Assembly: GCA_949987565.1 (NCBI GenBank)
Contig: OX465109.1
Location: 20,852,799 to 20,916,798, forward strand
DNA: 64,000 bases
DNA from: Luidia sarsii
Taxonomy: Eukaryota > Echinodermata > Asteroidea > Paxillosida > Luidiidae
Reading direction: 5' to 3'
Part shown: positions 1 to 10,810 of the stretch, piece by piece
Layout of the letters: every line of letters begins with the position of its first letter
How positions within the stretch are numbered: the first letter of the stretch is position 1
Made by a program: the position numbers and the translations under genes
Notes under the pieces: generated by a model
Told to the model about the DNA's origin: nothing
What the model saw: only the letters and a program-made list of their open reading frames with translations
The model's database searches: none

Positions 1-1660
1 ACTATTGGAATGACTGTAGCATATAGGCGTGATGTACTGTAGACTAGAAAGCGGGTATTGGTAGGGAAGGACAGCTTCACGTTCAACCATGACAAAAGTT
101 AAGACTGCATGACGCTACTATAATTATCTCATTACTCTCTGTATGTCAGCAGCTAATGTGCCTTGCGGGCGATGTGACACCAATTCAGCCCATAGAAGTT
201 AATTTGTAGCTTGACCTAGTCTCCCGTGGTTGTCTGTCCCCTCTCTTCTTACTCCATGGTCCAACCATGCAGGGCAGAAGACATTCTGTGATGGGTAATT
301 TCCAAGGAGTTGTTGAGACGTCACGTGTCATTAGGCACCGATGAGGAACTGCATGTGGGTTGATTAATGCCACCCGTGAGTTCAATGAGGGGTGTATGGG
401 AGCACAAGACACTAGCATCACCAATGGCGAGGGTGGTGTTCCGTAACGGCACTTCCACATCCACTCGATGCAGCCAAGGAACATACATCATGTCTTGGCT
501 AGGCTGTGGGTCTATCAGGTGGCTAATGGCCTCCAAGGTCGCCTCCATACATACATACCCTTTTAATTTTAAAGAGAGAGAGAGCAGTCTGCCATCTGCA
601 TGAGATCAGAATTCTTGTTAATGAACGAAGCAACTGGGGATGCTTGAGACACCTACATTGTATCCGTCCATAACTTTGCTAAGGAGTGTTGGCTATACTG
701 TACTACCAAGCTGTATAACTATTAGGGACATCCATTGCCAACTCCTATTACGACTTATGAATAATAGCAAGATTTCTTTTTACAACGGGAGAAATGTACG
801 GTAATTCGAGCCAAACATGTACCTGCGCATGCGCAACAATCTGCAAGTCGCCGCACCGCTCAAATTTGGCACCATTGTGAGGGGAAAATTAATACATATC
901 GTACGTCGTACGAACGACATCCATCTCATCTTGCATGTACAACTTATGAATCATATCTTGTACGTACGAATTATAAGTCGTACGAACGACATCCATCTTG
1001 TACGTCCGACTTGCATCTCGTACGTATAACAGGTCATATCTGGCCTATATGACTTATGAATCGTATCTTGTGCGTACGTACGTACGGGACAGATGTCGTG
1101 CAGAGTTTGGGCAGAGAGGGGATTTTTGCGCCATGTCTTTACTCCTAGTCCCTACACGGGTTAATATAAATACAGGAAATTCAAGTGCAATATTTTGCAA
1201 TTCAATCCTCACTGGGTTATTCTACATGAATGGATAATCATGTGTATGATTAAGTCAACGACTATGGCAATAACTTGGTATATACACTATTGACTGGGCG
1301 TAAAACAGCTATTCATCAAGCATCCAAATGACTGTAACCTTTCAGCGTGAACAACGACCGCTCCAAGCTGCTTCTCATTGATCATCCCCGACCCTTAGTT
1401 AATTAATAAGTTCATGATTGTTTGTACATGCATGATTGATCAAGACAATTAACTCGGCCATTTCCTTCCTCCCCGCTATTAACTGATCCTCCTACAGAGT
1501 GAGTGCCGCTCGAGTTGAGAGTAAAGAGAGCACGGTTGGGATCGAGTGCGCAACACCTGCCTGCTGGCCTTAACTCTCTACCAGAATATGGAAGCCAACT
1601 CATGAATCATAGGCAGACATTGCACTGAATCGTGAAGCTATTTCATACTTCCTAGTCAGT
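1..1660. other. Non-coding stretch, no gene seen
   Basis: Only short ORFs of low quality occur here; none shows a recognisable domain or plausible splice-site pairing. Between about 896 and 1085 there are near-copies of a block containing CGTACGAACGACATCCATCT (907-926 and 979-998), mixed with self-complementary CGTACG and GTACGTAC words, so a small degenerate tandem repeat is present. A minus-strand reading frame at 321-548 is open for 75 codons but could not be assigned to any family. Confidence 0.6.
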
Positions 1661-1664
1661 TTTG

Positions 1665-2495
1665 ACTTTGTTTGTGACTTGAATTGAAAAAGCTGCATCC
1701 ACTTTGTGTGATCCCATGAGCTGTTGCTGCTGTAGCCAGGTTTACAACAATTGGTTGTTTGCATCTGAATGAAAGCGGGTGTGTGATCCCTGGAGATATA
1801 CGGCAGTTAATGGTTGAATTGCTTCTGACTGGCGCCCCCACCCCGGCAAAGACTAGTTGACTATTAGGGAAGGCCACCATCTAATGGCTGGATAGCTCAG
1901 ATGGAAGAGCACTGGTGTGCAAAAGACTAGTTGACTATTAGGGAAGGCCACCATCTAAGGGCTGGATAGCTCAGATGGAAGAGCACTGGTGTGCCAAAGA
2001 CTAGTTGACTATTAGGGAAGGCCACCATCTAAGGGCTGGATAGCTCAGATGGAAGAGCACTGGTGTGCCAAAGACTAGTTGACTATTAGGGAGGCCACCA
2101 TCTAAGGGCTGGATAGCTCAGATGGAAGAGCACTGGTGTGCCAAAGACTAGTTGACTATTAGGGAGGCCACCATCTAAGGGCTGGATAGCTCAGATGGAA
2201 GAGCACTGGTGTGCCAAAGACTAGTTGACTATTAGGGAAGGCCACCATCTAAGGGCTGGATAACTCAGATGGAAGAGCACTGGTGTGCCAAAGACTAGTT
2301 GACTATTAGGGAAGGCCACCATCTAAGGGCTGGATAGCTCAGATGGAAGAGCACTGGTGTGCCAAAGACTAGTTGACTATTAGGGAAGGCCACCATCTAA
2401 GGGCTGGATAGCTCAGATGGAAGAGCACTGGTAAATTAATCCAGAGGTCTCGGGTTCAAGTTCCGGTCCAGTCAAAGTTTTCTTTGCCAATTTTT
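1665..2495 (+). mobile_element. tRNA-derived SINE with eight tandem A-box units
   Basis: The repeat begins with a non-tRNA leader (about 1675-1850), followed by eight direct units of 73-74 bp starting at 1851, 1925, 1999, 2073, 2146, 2219, 2293 and 2367. Each unit carries TAGCTCAGATGG, which fits the RNA polymerase III A-box consensus. Only the last unit continues into a B-box-like GGTTCAAGTTCC near 2454 and the tail aaagttttctttgccaa. The same leader, tRNA-like part and tail recur elsewhere in the window, which shows this is an interspersed element. Internal amplification of the A-box half is inferred from the shared gtgtgcc junction. Confidence 0.85.
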
Positions 2496-2499
2496 CGAT

Positions 2500-3355
2500 T
2501 TCATACATATTACACGAACCATCCATGTGGGACAGTCACATAAGGGTTGCCATTCAAAAGTGCGTCGATCAACAGATGCGAAAACCAGAACATTAAACGA
2601 TCAAACTTCTCAAAAGCCTTAAGTCGAAGCAATTCAAACAGACTCCATACAGCATGATTCCAACAGTCCCACCGTCTAAGAAACCCATACTTAATATAAA
2701 TAAATCTATGATTTGTGAGAGGAAGATAGTAAGTCCCTTTTTTAATCTACAAGATTTCAGAAATGCTAATTGAATTCATTAGCAGAAAAATCGGGATAAA
2801 AATGTAAATAGCATCTTTATCTTAATTCATTAATTACCTCTTCATGTTGATGAGATAATTTCAATTACTCGTCAGTCCTGTCTGAAATGTGGATCTGGAT
2901 TTATGAAGATCTGCAGAATTTAAGATTCACTGAGGCAACGCTCTAGCTTGGAATACAACCCTCTCCGTCTCCACTAGTATCTCACCTTTCCATATCTGTC
3001 TAAATATTAGTTTCAATTACTCTCAAAGTCAACAATGGAGTGGATTAAAAGATGCATCTCAGATATAATTGGGCTCAGATACCTTACGACACACCGGACA
3101 ACAAAGACCCTCCTCAAACACCGGTGCATATCCCTGAGAAAAGAAAAGAACAGTAGAGATTATGGTCAGAGATTTTTGCTGATTAAATTAAACATAATGA
3201 GATTTCAATGTTTCAAGCTTTTCAATTCACGGTACATGCAACAATACACAAAAATGTAGCAAACTCTCAAAGAAAGAAAAGAAAAACTGACTGAGGGACT
3301 TCAACAAACTGACTGGGAATTGTTCAATCCCTCACTTAATTCTCTCTTTCACCTT
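2500..3355. other. AT-rich stretch, no gene seen
   Basis: No reading frame with domain features or good splice sites. The 74-codon ORF at 3035-3259 has no recognisable similarity and is probably chance. Confidence 0.5.
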
Positions 3356-3360
3356 TTGCC

Positions 3361-3560
3361 TTGGATGTTTCCCCCATCCTAATCCCTACCCAAACCCCTG
3401 CCCTTCCCTTTGATCTCACCCTACCAGCTATCCCCTTTGTCCTCTCATCCATGTCCCAGTTACTCTACCCTTCCTATTTGTCTTGTCCCTGTCATTCTGC
3501 CTTTGAGAAAGGTCCTGCTAGGATCAAAACATCAGGCCCTCCTAAGTTTTGATAATCTGC
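3361..3560 (+). mobile_element. Penelope-like 3' end fragment
   Basis: This block ends in GAGAAAGGTCCTGCTAGGAT followed by CAAAACATCAGGCCC. It is the same 3' segment that follows the Penelope-like coding remnant on the minus strand at 29060-29580, including the pyrimidine-rich stretch before it. The assignment is by matching those two places in the window. The terminal motif folds as a 6-bp stem with a 3-nt loop. Confidence 0.65.
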
Positions 3561-3849
3561 TAATGTGGTTTATATGAGAAGGACTGAGAGACAGTGTACT
3601 CTGACAATGCTACTGTTGAGTGTTTCTAAGAGCCACAGACACTTCCAAAGAGACATAGTGCACATGGTGTCACTGTGTACTACTCCTAGCAGATTGCATT
3701 CTGAAGTTATTGGAGAATTGATCAGACTGTGCATCTGATGAAGTAGCTATTACTATGCCAGCTTCTGCACTCGTCTCAACTGGTCATTCTTCAAGTGTCA
3801 TCCGTAACTTGTTCTTATTCATTAAAGGCAAACAAACAAAGGAAAATGG

Positions 3850-4010
3850 GTTGAATTGTTTCTGACTGGCGCCCCCACCCCGGCAAAGACTAGTTGACTA
3901 TTAGGGAAAGCCACCATCTTATAGGGCTGCATAGCTCAGATGGAAGAGCGCTGGTACATTCAAGTCCCCATCCAGTCACAGTTTTCTTTGCCAATTGTTC
4001 AATTTCTGAT
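3850..4010 (+). mobile_element. tRNA-derived SINE fragment
   Basis: The tggttgaattg-like leader end, gactagttgactattaggg, the A-box TAGCTCAGATGG and the tail agttttctttgccaat match the SINE at 1665-2495. This copy lies in the 3' flank of the TIL exon and makes part of the apparent downstream reading frame there. Confidence 0.75.
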
Positions 4011-4066
4011 TCCTTAGTTAGACTGGAGTGGCTATCTTGACACATGTACAGCAAGTTCTTACTTAC

Positions 4067-4380
4067 TGCAGGGCAGTTGATAGGCTGGCAATCACTCTTA
4101 CAGATCACCTCTCCATTGACGCAGGCACAAGTCCTGCATGCGTCTGGCATCCACACGTCGTCATGGTGATGCATCTCCCCCTCCTCATCCCAGCATTCAC
4201 ACTGCGCAGGAAGCACGCACTGCCCCGTGCTGTCTCGGTAGTAGCCTGGCAGACAGGTGCATGCCTCCTGTGTGCTGTCAGAGCAGGTGTCTGGGCTTGC
4301 AGTCACCGTGCTGTGTAAATCATTGCAGGTGGTTGAGCAGTTGCTGGCTTGATAACTGCAGGTTTCATTATCATCACAAG
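4067..4380 (-). CDS. Exon: TIL module plus VWC-like module (SCO-spondin type)
   Basis: Minus-strand exon with acceptor tccatacag at 4381 and a donor gtaagt just after 4067; an alternative donor 4 bp on would keep intron phase 1. The translation opens with ten cysteines in trypsin-inhibitor-like (TIL) spacing, including TCLPGYYRDSTGQCVLPAQC, followed by a VWC-like stretch (DACRTCACVNGEVICKSDC). TIL followed by such a module, next to TSP1 exons, is the arrangement of SCO-spondin-type secreted glycoproteins of the extracellular matrix. Three TSP1 exons lie upstream on the same strand, so all probably belong to one gene. The assignment to SCO-spondin rather than another TSP1/TIL protein is inference. 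Confidence 0.8.
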
Positions 4381-4579
4381 CTGTATGGATAAAGTAGGAT
4401 GGATACAAGGCGTGATAGGATGATTGACAGGCATGTAGGATTCCTGACTGGGATTTCACATTATTGTACCTTGTCTGGTTATTCAGCCCTCACTTCAAAT
4501 TCAAGTATTGATTGAGTGTTGCAATCACTTTGCCTGTGCACATTCAACAACTTAGATTTCAAACAAACAAAGAATTCCT

Positions 4580-4735
4580 TGAGATATACGGCAGTTAATG
4601 GATGAATTGCTTCTGACTGGCGCCTCCACCCTGGCAAAGACTAGGTGACTATTAAGGAAGGCCACCATCTAAGGGCTGGATAGCTGAGATGGAAAAGCAA
4701 TGGTACCTTAATCCAGCCAATTTTTCAACTTAGTT
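4580..4735 (+). mobile_element. tRNA-derived SINE fragment
   Basis: Contains gagatatacggcagttaatg, the gactaggtgactattaa segment and a degenerate A box (TAGCTGAGATGG), matching the SINE family of 1665-2495. The B box is missing. Confidence 0.75.
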
Positions 4736-4826
4736 TGCTTGACTGAATCAGTGGCTAGAGGCCATCGTAGTTTGAAGTGGTTCCCAGACTGAGTCCTGTG
4801 TAATGTGTAGCAGGGTGGCTGGGTAC

Positions 4827-4981
4827 CAGGGATGAAGTCACTGCAGTCAGTTTGATATGTGAACAGCAATCGGGCAATCAGGGAGTTGCGTTTCTGCAGT
4901 TGTCCTGAGCAGGCAGACCTCTTCATCAGCACTCCAGGGAATTCTTGGTGCTTGCAGTGACGGACGCTGCAGGCAGTATTC
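4827..4981 (-). CDS. Possible cysteine-containing exon, family unknown
   Basis: A minus-strand open segment lies between an acceptor-like cttacttacag (ending at 4982) and a donor-like CCTGgtaccc. It translates to a stretch with four cysteines (TACSVRHCKHQEFPG at the start). It sits between the TSP1 exon at 5406-5579 and the TIL exon at 4067-4380 in the same orientation. Its start phase does not fit the phase-1 end of the upstream TSP1 exon, so it may be mis-bounded, alternative or not an exon. No family recognised. Confidence 0.3.
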
Positions 4982-5405
4982 CTGTAAGTAAGAGCTGGGC
5001 TAGATAACATGAGGGATGGCAGTGGAGCAGTCATCATACCAGGCTGTGCAGCTCTGTCTGGGCTTTGAGGAAGGGGAGAAAGGGGTTTAACAAGCTGTAC
5101 CTTTGGGTGGAGCCTACGTGTACCTCTGTCCTGTCTGCCGCCTATCCGTGTATATCTTAGCGCCTATCGGTGAACCTGACAGCGGATGAGGAGTCATAGA
5201 GTTCTAGAAGACCAAGAGCCCAGGCCTGTGTCCGCCACCTTCCTTTTATTGAGTGACGCTGCAAGGGGCATTAATGATGCCTCCCACCACACCTGGTGGT
5301 AGACTGCCCTGCAATGAGCCTGCTTGAGTCTCTGTCCAAGGAACTGCCACAGTATGCTACCAGTCCTACCACTTGATACAATGTACTATTAGGACAAGGA
5401 CTCAC

Positions 5406-5579
5406 GGCAATCTTGCAGGTGGCAATCCTGAACATCCACTTCATCTCCTTCACACTGCATTCCCCCATAGGCAGGCTGAGGGTTGTCCGCTGAACGTTGG
5501 CGATATTTCCTGTTGTTCCTTCGGCCGCAAGTTGCTGAACACTCCGACCAGTCCGACCACTCACTCCAGCCACAGTCAA
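5406..5579 (-). CDS. Exon: thrombospondin type 1 repeat
   Basis: A complete TSP1 module of 58 codons. Acceptor ctgtctttgtttcag precedes 5579 and donor gtgagt follows 5406; both introns are phase 1, as is usual for shuffled extracellular modules. Visible landmarks are the tryptophan ladder WSEWSDWSEC, the SATCG core and the closing CEGDEVDVQDCHLQDC. TSP1 repeats bind glycosaminoglycans and partner proteins outside the cell. The module follows two other TSP1 exons (6751-6921 and 7237-7448) on the same strand and precedes the TIL exon. Confidence 0.88.
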
Positions 5580-5684
5580 CTGAAACAAAGACAGAAATGT
5601 GAAATTGTGGCATCCTGAGTATCATCTCCAAATTCTGAAGCAAATGTTCAGGAATTCCTTGGATACTATTCTCAATAGCCCTTA

Positions 5685-5742
5685 GATGGTGGCCTTCCCA
5701 AATAGTACAACTAGTTTTAGCCAGAAGCAATTCAACCATTAA
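5685..5742 (-). mobile_element. SINE fragment, minus strand
   Basis: Reverse complement of the gttgaattgcttctg...gaaggccaccatctaag segment of the SINE family seen at 1665-2495. A short truncated copy. Confidence 0.6.
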
Positions 5743-5799
5743 CAATACAGATTTGTGGGTTCAATGGTCTATGAATCGGTGAATGTATGAGTTTGAGTG

Positions 5800-6410
5800 T
5801 AACAAGGCCTAGGCTTAAAACTTGCCAACAAAAATGATAAATGAACAGACACAATATTGGTTGATTGATAGAAATATTGTTGTCTGTATCTTAACACAAT
5901 TTAAAATACTGCTGAAAGTCTGATCGACACAGCCAAAGATTGTCAAAGTTTTTAGACAAAGTTTTCTTTGCCATTTTTCTGAAATTGTTTAAACGTTCCC
6001 AGTCATTTTCGCACTTATTTTGTTTGACTTGAATTGAAAAAGCTGCATCCACTTTGTGTGATCCCTGAGCGGCTGTAGCCAAGTTTACAGCAATTGGTTG
6101 TTTGTATCTTCCCTCCAGTGTTTTTGTCATCTTTCATCGGAATAGCCTAATTTCTATTATTTCAAATGTATCTTCCTTTTTCTATTATGCTTCACTCATT
6201 CTGTTTCCTGTACATATAATTCAATTGTCTTTTCACGTTTTGATCTTGTGGAGATATCTATTGTCTATTGATGTAATTTTGTCTATTGAAGTTTTTTAAA
6301 CATTATTGTGTATAAATCCCTATTGTAAATATAATATTGTTTTACTTAGTTACGTTTTACCGCAAATTGGCCTTTGGCCATGAGAGTGAAATAAATCAAA
6401 TCAAATCTTT
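5800..6410. other. Intronic AT-rich DNA with SINE leader at 6025-6110
   Basis: No coding potential. A copy of the SINE leader (cttgaattgaaaaagctgca) lies at about 6025-6110. It is separated from the rest of a SINE at 6415-6700 by about 300 bp of AT-rich sequence that ends in tgaaataaatcaaatcaaat near 6390, which resembles the 3' end of an inserted retroelement. Confidence 0.45.
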
Positions 6411-6414
6411 AAAT

Positions 6415-6705
6415 CTGAATGAAAGCGGGGGCGTGATCCCTAGAGATATACAATAGTTAATGGTTGAATTGACTGGAGCCCCTACCAGGCAAAGAATAGT
6501 TGACTATTTAGGAAGGCCGCCATCTAAGGGTTGGCTAGCTCTGATTGTAAGAGCACTGGTGTGCCAAAGACTAGTTGACTACATGGGAAGGCCGCCATCT
6601 AAAGGCTGGCTAGCTCTGATTGTAAGAGTGATGGTACACAAAACTGGAGGTCTCAGGTTCAAGTCCTGGTCCAGTCCAAATTTTGTTGATCATTTTTCTT
6701 AAAAG
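6415..6705 (+). mobile_element. tRNA-derived SINE with two A-box units
   Basis: A diverged copy of the SINE family. Two units of about 75 bp (core starts at 6494 and 6569) are joined by the same gtgtgcc junction as in the eight-unit array at 1851-2435. A B-box-like GGTTCAAGTCC lies near 6655 and the tail ccaaattttgttgatcattttt follows. Confidence 0.75.
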
Positions 6706-6750
6706 CAGCCAAAGACTGTTCAATTGACAATAGTGAGAAAGATGTCTTAC

Positions 6751-6921
6751 CAGGGCACGGATCTGTGTTACAGTCAGCTTGTTCACTGCTAGGACCTGGG
6801 CATGTCTCTCCACCGTACTCAGCAGCTGGACAATCACAGACACGAGACCGGTTCCTGTCACCAGTATCACAGTCCGCTGTACAAACACTCCACGGGGACC
6901 AGCTACACCAGTTGCCAGTAA
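6751..6921 (-). CDS. Exon: thrombospondin type 1 repeat
   Basis: A 57-codon TSP1 module. Acceptor ggtcattcttcttgctgtag precedes 6921 and donor gtaagac follows 6751; both splice phases are 1. Landmarks are NWCSWSPWSVCTADCDTGD at the start, a basic RNRSRVC strand and the ending CNTDPCPG. Phase symmetry means it can join directly to the exons at 7237-7448 and 5406-5579 without a frameshift, which supports one transcript with serial TSP1 modules. Confidence 0.88.
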
Positions 6922-7236
6922 CTACAGCAAGAAGAATGACCAAACCACTCACGTTCAGAAACTTGTCATTTGGGGTATCAAGAACAAAGACTTCATTATC
7001 CAACAATTGTCATCAGACTTAGACTTGCATTTTCCTTGAAAGAAAGAAAGTATCCCTTTATCCATCCATTTGATAATGGTGTCTTGTTCTATTATAATTC
7101 CACATTATACCCTGCCATTTGCCAGTTGGACATTTAATATCTAGTTTCTGAACAGTCTTCTTCATTCTCCTGGCTATTCCTCCTTCCTAATATCTCTCTA
7201 TCTTTCCTTGCTGTACGGTATTCACTATTCACCTAC

Positions 7237-7448
7237 CTGGACAAGGGTCTTGGTTACGTTCTTTCATCTCCATCTCATTTCCATCACAACCAGCTTCTCC
7301 GTTGCTAGGCGACGGATTGGAGCAGGATCTGGATCGGACTATGACCCCTCCATTGCATGTAGCATTGCATGCAGACCACGGTGACCATGGCGACCAGTTG
7401 CCATTGCAAACGTTCTCCGTGCAATTTATATTGCCTCCCGTACACCAG
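7237..7448 (-). CDS. Exon: end of one TSP1 repeat plus one complete TSP1 repeat
   Basis: Minus-strand exon of 212 bp. Acceptor aatcattgtttataccag lies before 7448 and donor gtaggt after 7237. It opens in phase 2 with a cysteine pattern that looks like the end of a preceding TSP1 (WCTGGNINCTENVC). A full module follows: NWSPWSPWSACNATCNGG, VRSRSC and the ending NQDPCPG. It closes in phase 1, matching the next TSP1 exon at 6921. The exon with the first part of the preceding module was not found. It should lie upstream, where the 15-bp minisatellite now fills the intron. Confidence 0.82.
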
Positions 7449-7603
7449 CTGGTATAAACAATGATTGGAAAAGAAAAGTGAGTAAGTGGAAGGTTTGCTG
7501 TGACACCATGTAACGCATCTCTTTTGAGCTAGAGTCAGGCTCTGAATAGAGCTGGTAACTCAACGTGTCGGGCAGTGTGCACTCTGCCCGTCATCAGGAG
7601 ACA

Positions 7604-10405
7604 AAAGAGAAGAAGTGTTGAGAAGAGAAGTGTTGAGAAGAGAAGTGTTGAGAAGAGAAGTGTTGAGAAGAGAAGTGTTGAGAAGAGAAGTGATGAGAAG
7701 AGAAGTGTTGAGAAGAGAAGTGATGAGAAGAGAAGTGATAAGAAGAGAAGTGATAAGAGAAGAGAAGTGATGGCAGAGAAGAGAAGAGATGAGAAGAGAA
7801 GTGTTAAGAAGAGAAGTGTTAAGAAGAGAAGTGTTCAGAAGAGAAGTGTTGAGAAGAGAAGTGATGAGAAGAGAAGTTTTGAGTAGAGAAGTGATGAGAA
7901 GAGAAGTGTTGAGAAGAGAAGTGATGAGAAGAGAAGTGATGAGAAGAGAAGTGATGAGAAGAGAAGTGATGAGAAGAGAAGTGTTAAGAAGAGAAGTGTT
8001 GAGAAGAGAAGTGTTGAGAAGAGAAGTGTTGAGAAGAGAAGTGTTGAGAAGAGAAGTGATGAGAAGAGAAGTGATGAGAAGAGAAGTGATGAGAAGAGAA
8101 GAGAAGTGATGGCAGAGAAGAGAAGAGATGAGAAGAGAAGTGTTGAGAAGAGAAGTGATGAGAAGAGAAGAGAAGTGATGGCAGAGAAGAGAAGTGATGA
8201 GAAGAGAAGTGTTGAGAAGAGAAGTGATGAGAAGAGAAGTGATGAGAAGAGAAGTGATGAGAAGAGAAGTGATGAGAAGAGAAGTGTTAAGAAGAGAAGT
8301 GTTGAGAAGAGAAGTGTTGAGAAGAGAAGTGTTGAGAAGAGAAGTGTTGAGAAGAGAAGTGATGAGAAGAGAAGTGATGAGAAGAGAAGTGATGAGAAGA
8401 GAAGAGAAGTGATGGCAGAGAAGAGAAGAGATGAGAAGAGAAGTGTTGAGAAGAGAAGTGATGAGAAGAGAAGTGTTGAGAAGAGAAGTGTTGAGAAGAG
8501 AAGTGATGAGAAGAGAAGTGACGAGAAGAGAAATGTTGAGAAGAGATAAAGTGTTGAGAAGAGAAGTGTTGAGAAGAGAAGTGTTGAGAAGAGAAGTGAT
8601 GAGAAGAGAAGTGTTGAGAAGAGAAGTGTTGAGAAGAGAAGTGTTGAGAAGAGAAGTGATGAGAAGAGAAGTGATGAGAAGAGAAGTGATGAGAAGAGAA
8701 GTGTTGAGAAGAGAAGTGATGAGAAGAGAAGTGTTGAGAAGAGAAGTGATGAGAAGAGAAGTGATGAGAAGAGTAGTGTTGAGAAGAGAAGTGATGAGAA
8801 GAGAAGTGTTGAGAAGAGAAGTGTTGAGAAGAGAAGTGATGAGAAGAGAAGTGATGAGAAGAGAAGTGATGAGAAGAGAAGTGATGAGAAGAGAAGAGAA
8901 GTGATGGCAGAGAAGAGAAGAGATGAGAAGAGAAGTGTTGAGAAGAGAAGTGATGAGAAGAGAAGAGAAGTGATGGCAGAGAAGAGAAGTGATGAGAAGA
9001 GAAGTGTTGAGAAGAGAAGTGATGAGAAGAGAAGTGATGAGAAGAGAAGTGATGAGAAGAGAAGTGATGAGAAGAGAAGTGTTGAGAAGAGAAGTGTTGA
9101 GAAGAGAAGTTATGAGAAGAGAAGTGTTGAGAAGAGAAGTGTTGAGAAGAGAAGTGATGAGAAGAGAAGTTATGAGAAGAGAAGTGATGAGAAGAGAAGT
9201 GATGAGAAGAGAAGTTTGAGAAGAGAAGTGATGAGAAGAGTAGTGTTGAGAAGAGAAAGGATGAGAAGAGAAGTGTTGAGAAGAGAAGTGTTGAGAAGAG
9301 AAGTGATGAGAAGAGAAGTGATGAGAAGAGAAGTGTTGAGAAAAGAAGTGTTGAGAAGAGAAGTGATGAGAAGTGTTGAGAAGAGAAAGGATGAGAAGAG
9401 AAGCGTTGAGAAGAGAAGTGTTGAGAAGAGAAGTGATGAGAAGAGAAGTAATGAGAAGAGAAGTGTTGAGAAGAGAAGTGTTGAGAAGAGAAGTGATGAG
9501 AAGAGAAGTGTTGAGAAAAGAAGTGTTGAGAAGAGAAGTGATGAGAAGAGAAGTGTTGAGAAGAGAAGTGATGAGAAGAGAAGTGTTGAGAAGTGAAGTG
9601 ATGAGAAGAGAAGTGATGAGAAGAGAAGTGATGAGAAGAGAAGTGTTGAGAAAAGAAGTGTTGAGAAGAGAAGTGATGAGAAGTGTTGAGAAGATAAAGG
9701 ATGAGAAGAGAAGCGTTGAGAAGAGAAGTGTTGAGAAGAGAAGTGATGAGAAGAGAAGTGATGAGAAGAGAAGTGTTGAGAAGAGAAGTGTTGAGAAGAG
9801 AAGTGATGAGAAGAGAAGTGTTGAGAAGAGAAGTGATGAGAAGAGAAGTGTTGAGAAGAGAAGTGTTGAGAAGAGAAGTGATGAGAAGAGAAGTGATGAG
9901 AAGAGAAGTGATGAGAAGAGAAGTGTTGAGAAGAGAAGTGTTGAGAAGAGAAGTGATGAGAAGAGAAGTGATGAGAAGAGAAGTGATGAGAAGAGAAGTG
10001 TTGAGAAGAGAAGTGTTGAGAAGAGAAGTGATGAGAAGAGAAGTGATGAGAAGAGAAGTGATGAGAAGAGAAGTGATGAGAAGAGAAGTGATGAGAAGAG
10101 AAGTGATGAGAAGAGAAGTGATGAGAAGAGAAGTGTTGAGAAGAGAAGTGATGAGAAGAGAAGTGATGAGAAGAGAAGTGTTGAGAAGAGAAGTGATGAG
10201 AAGAGAAGTGATGAGAAGAGAAGTGTTGAGAAGAGAAGTGATGAGAAGAGAAGTGTTGAGAAGAGAAGTGATGAGAAGAGAAGTGTTGAGAAGAGAAGTG
10301 TTGAGAAGAGAAGTGTTGAGAAGAGAAGTGTTGAGAAGAGAAGTGATGAGAAGAGAAGTTATGAGAAGAGAAGTGATGAGAAGAGAAGTGATGAGAAGAG
10401 AAGTG
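7604..10405 (+). repeat. 15-bp purine-strand minisatellite (gagaagagaagtgWT)
   Basis: About 187 tandem copies of a 15-bp unit, gagaagagaagtgat or gagaagagaagtgtt, with rare single-base variants (gtta, gttc, tagt). Blocks containing agaagtgatggcagagaag interrupt the register at about 7769, 8109, 8179, 8413, 8904 and 8974, which shows larger segments were copied. Because 15 is divisible by three, two plus frames and all minus frames stay open for hundreds of codons; these ORFs are by-products. The long polypurine strand could form triplex DNA (inference). It lies in an intron or spacer of the minus-strand TSP1 gene. Confidence 0.97.
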
Positions 10406-10810
10406 GATCATGATGTTCAGTTTAAAACAAACAAGACAAGTCTGCTTGGTGCTAGGAGATGCTGGAAGCTGATCTGAATTCTAGTCACAAGTCAATGAGG
10501 GTTTGCCCTTCTTGATATATAATTACCACTTGACCACTGGCCTGGTTCAGATCATGTGGTAGAGTCACAAGTTCCAATTTTGCCCGACCTGCCTGGATTT
10601 TTTCCCCAGCAGGCAATTGGGCAAAGCACTTAGTATGCAGTGCTAATTAGACATCAAGTTGGGTAAACAGTCGCTGAATAACGTTTTCCTCAAAGCCAAA
10701 TCATATCATATCTATAATTCTGTTTACATTTTGAAGAAACGTTCGGTGTGCCCTTGAAGCTCATAAACCGATACAAATTGCAATCTAATGAGAATTGAGG
10801 TTGGTCTGAC
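10406..10810. other. Non-coding stretch, no gene seen
   Basis: Unique sequence between the 15-bp array and the 45-bp repeat exon. No ORF with domain features; the reading frame of the neighbouring exon runs into its 3' part but a good donor (CAGgtcaga) ends that exon at 10811. Confidence 0.5.

Noticed and set aside
321..548. 75-codon minus ORF that could be a retroelement fragment
   Set aside because: No motif could be named and no splice or repeat evidence supports it.
1851..2435. CRISPR-like array
   Set aside because: Units are contiguous 74-bp direct repeats without unique spacers, in eukaryotic DNA with SINE context.
4028..4392. Plus-strand ORFs of 84-96 codons
   Set aside because: They are antisense shadows of the TIL exon.
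9170..10411. 413-codon minus-strand ORF and 346-codon plus-strand ORF
   Set aside because: Both come from the 15-bp minisatellite, open in most frames because the unit is a multiple of three and stop-free.
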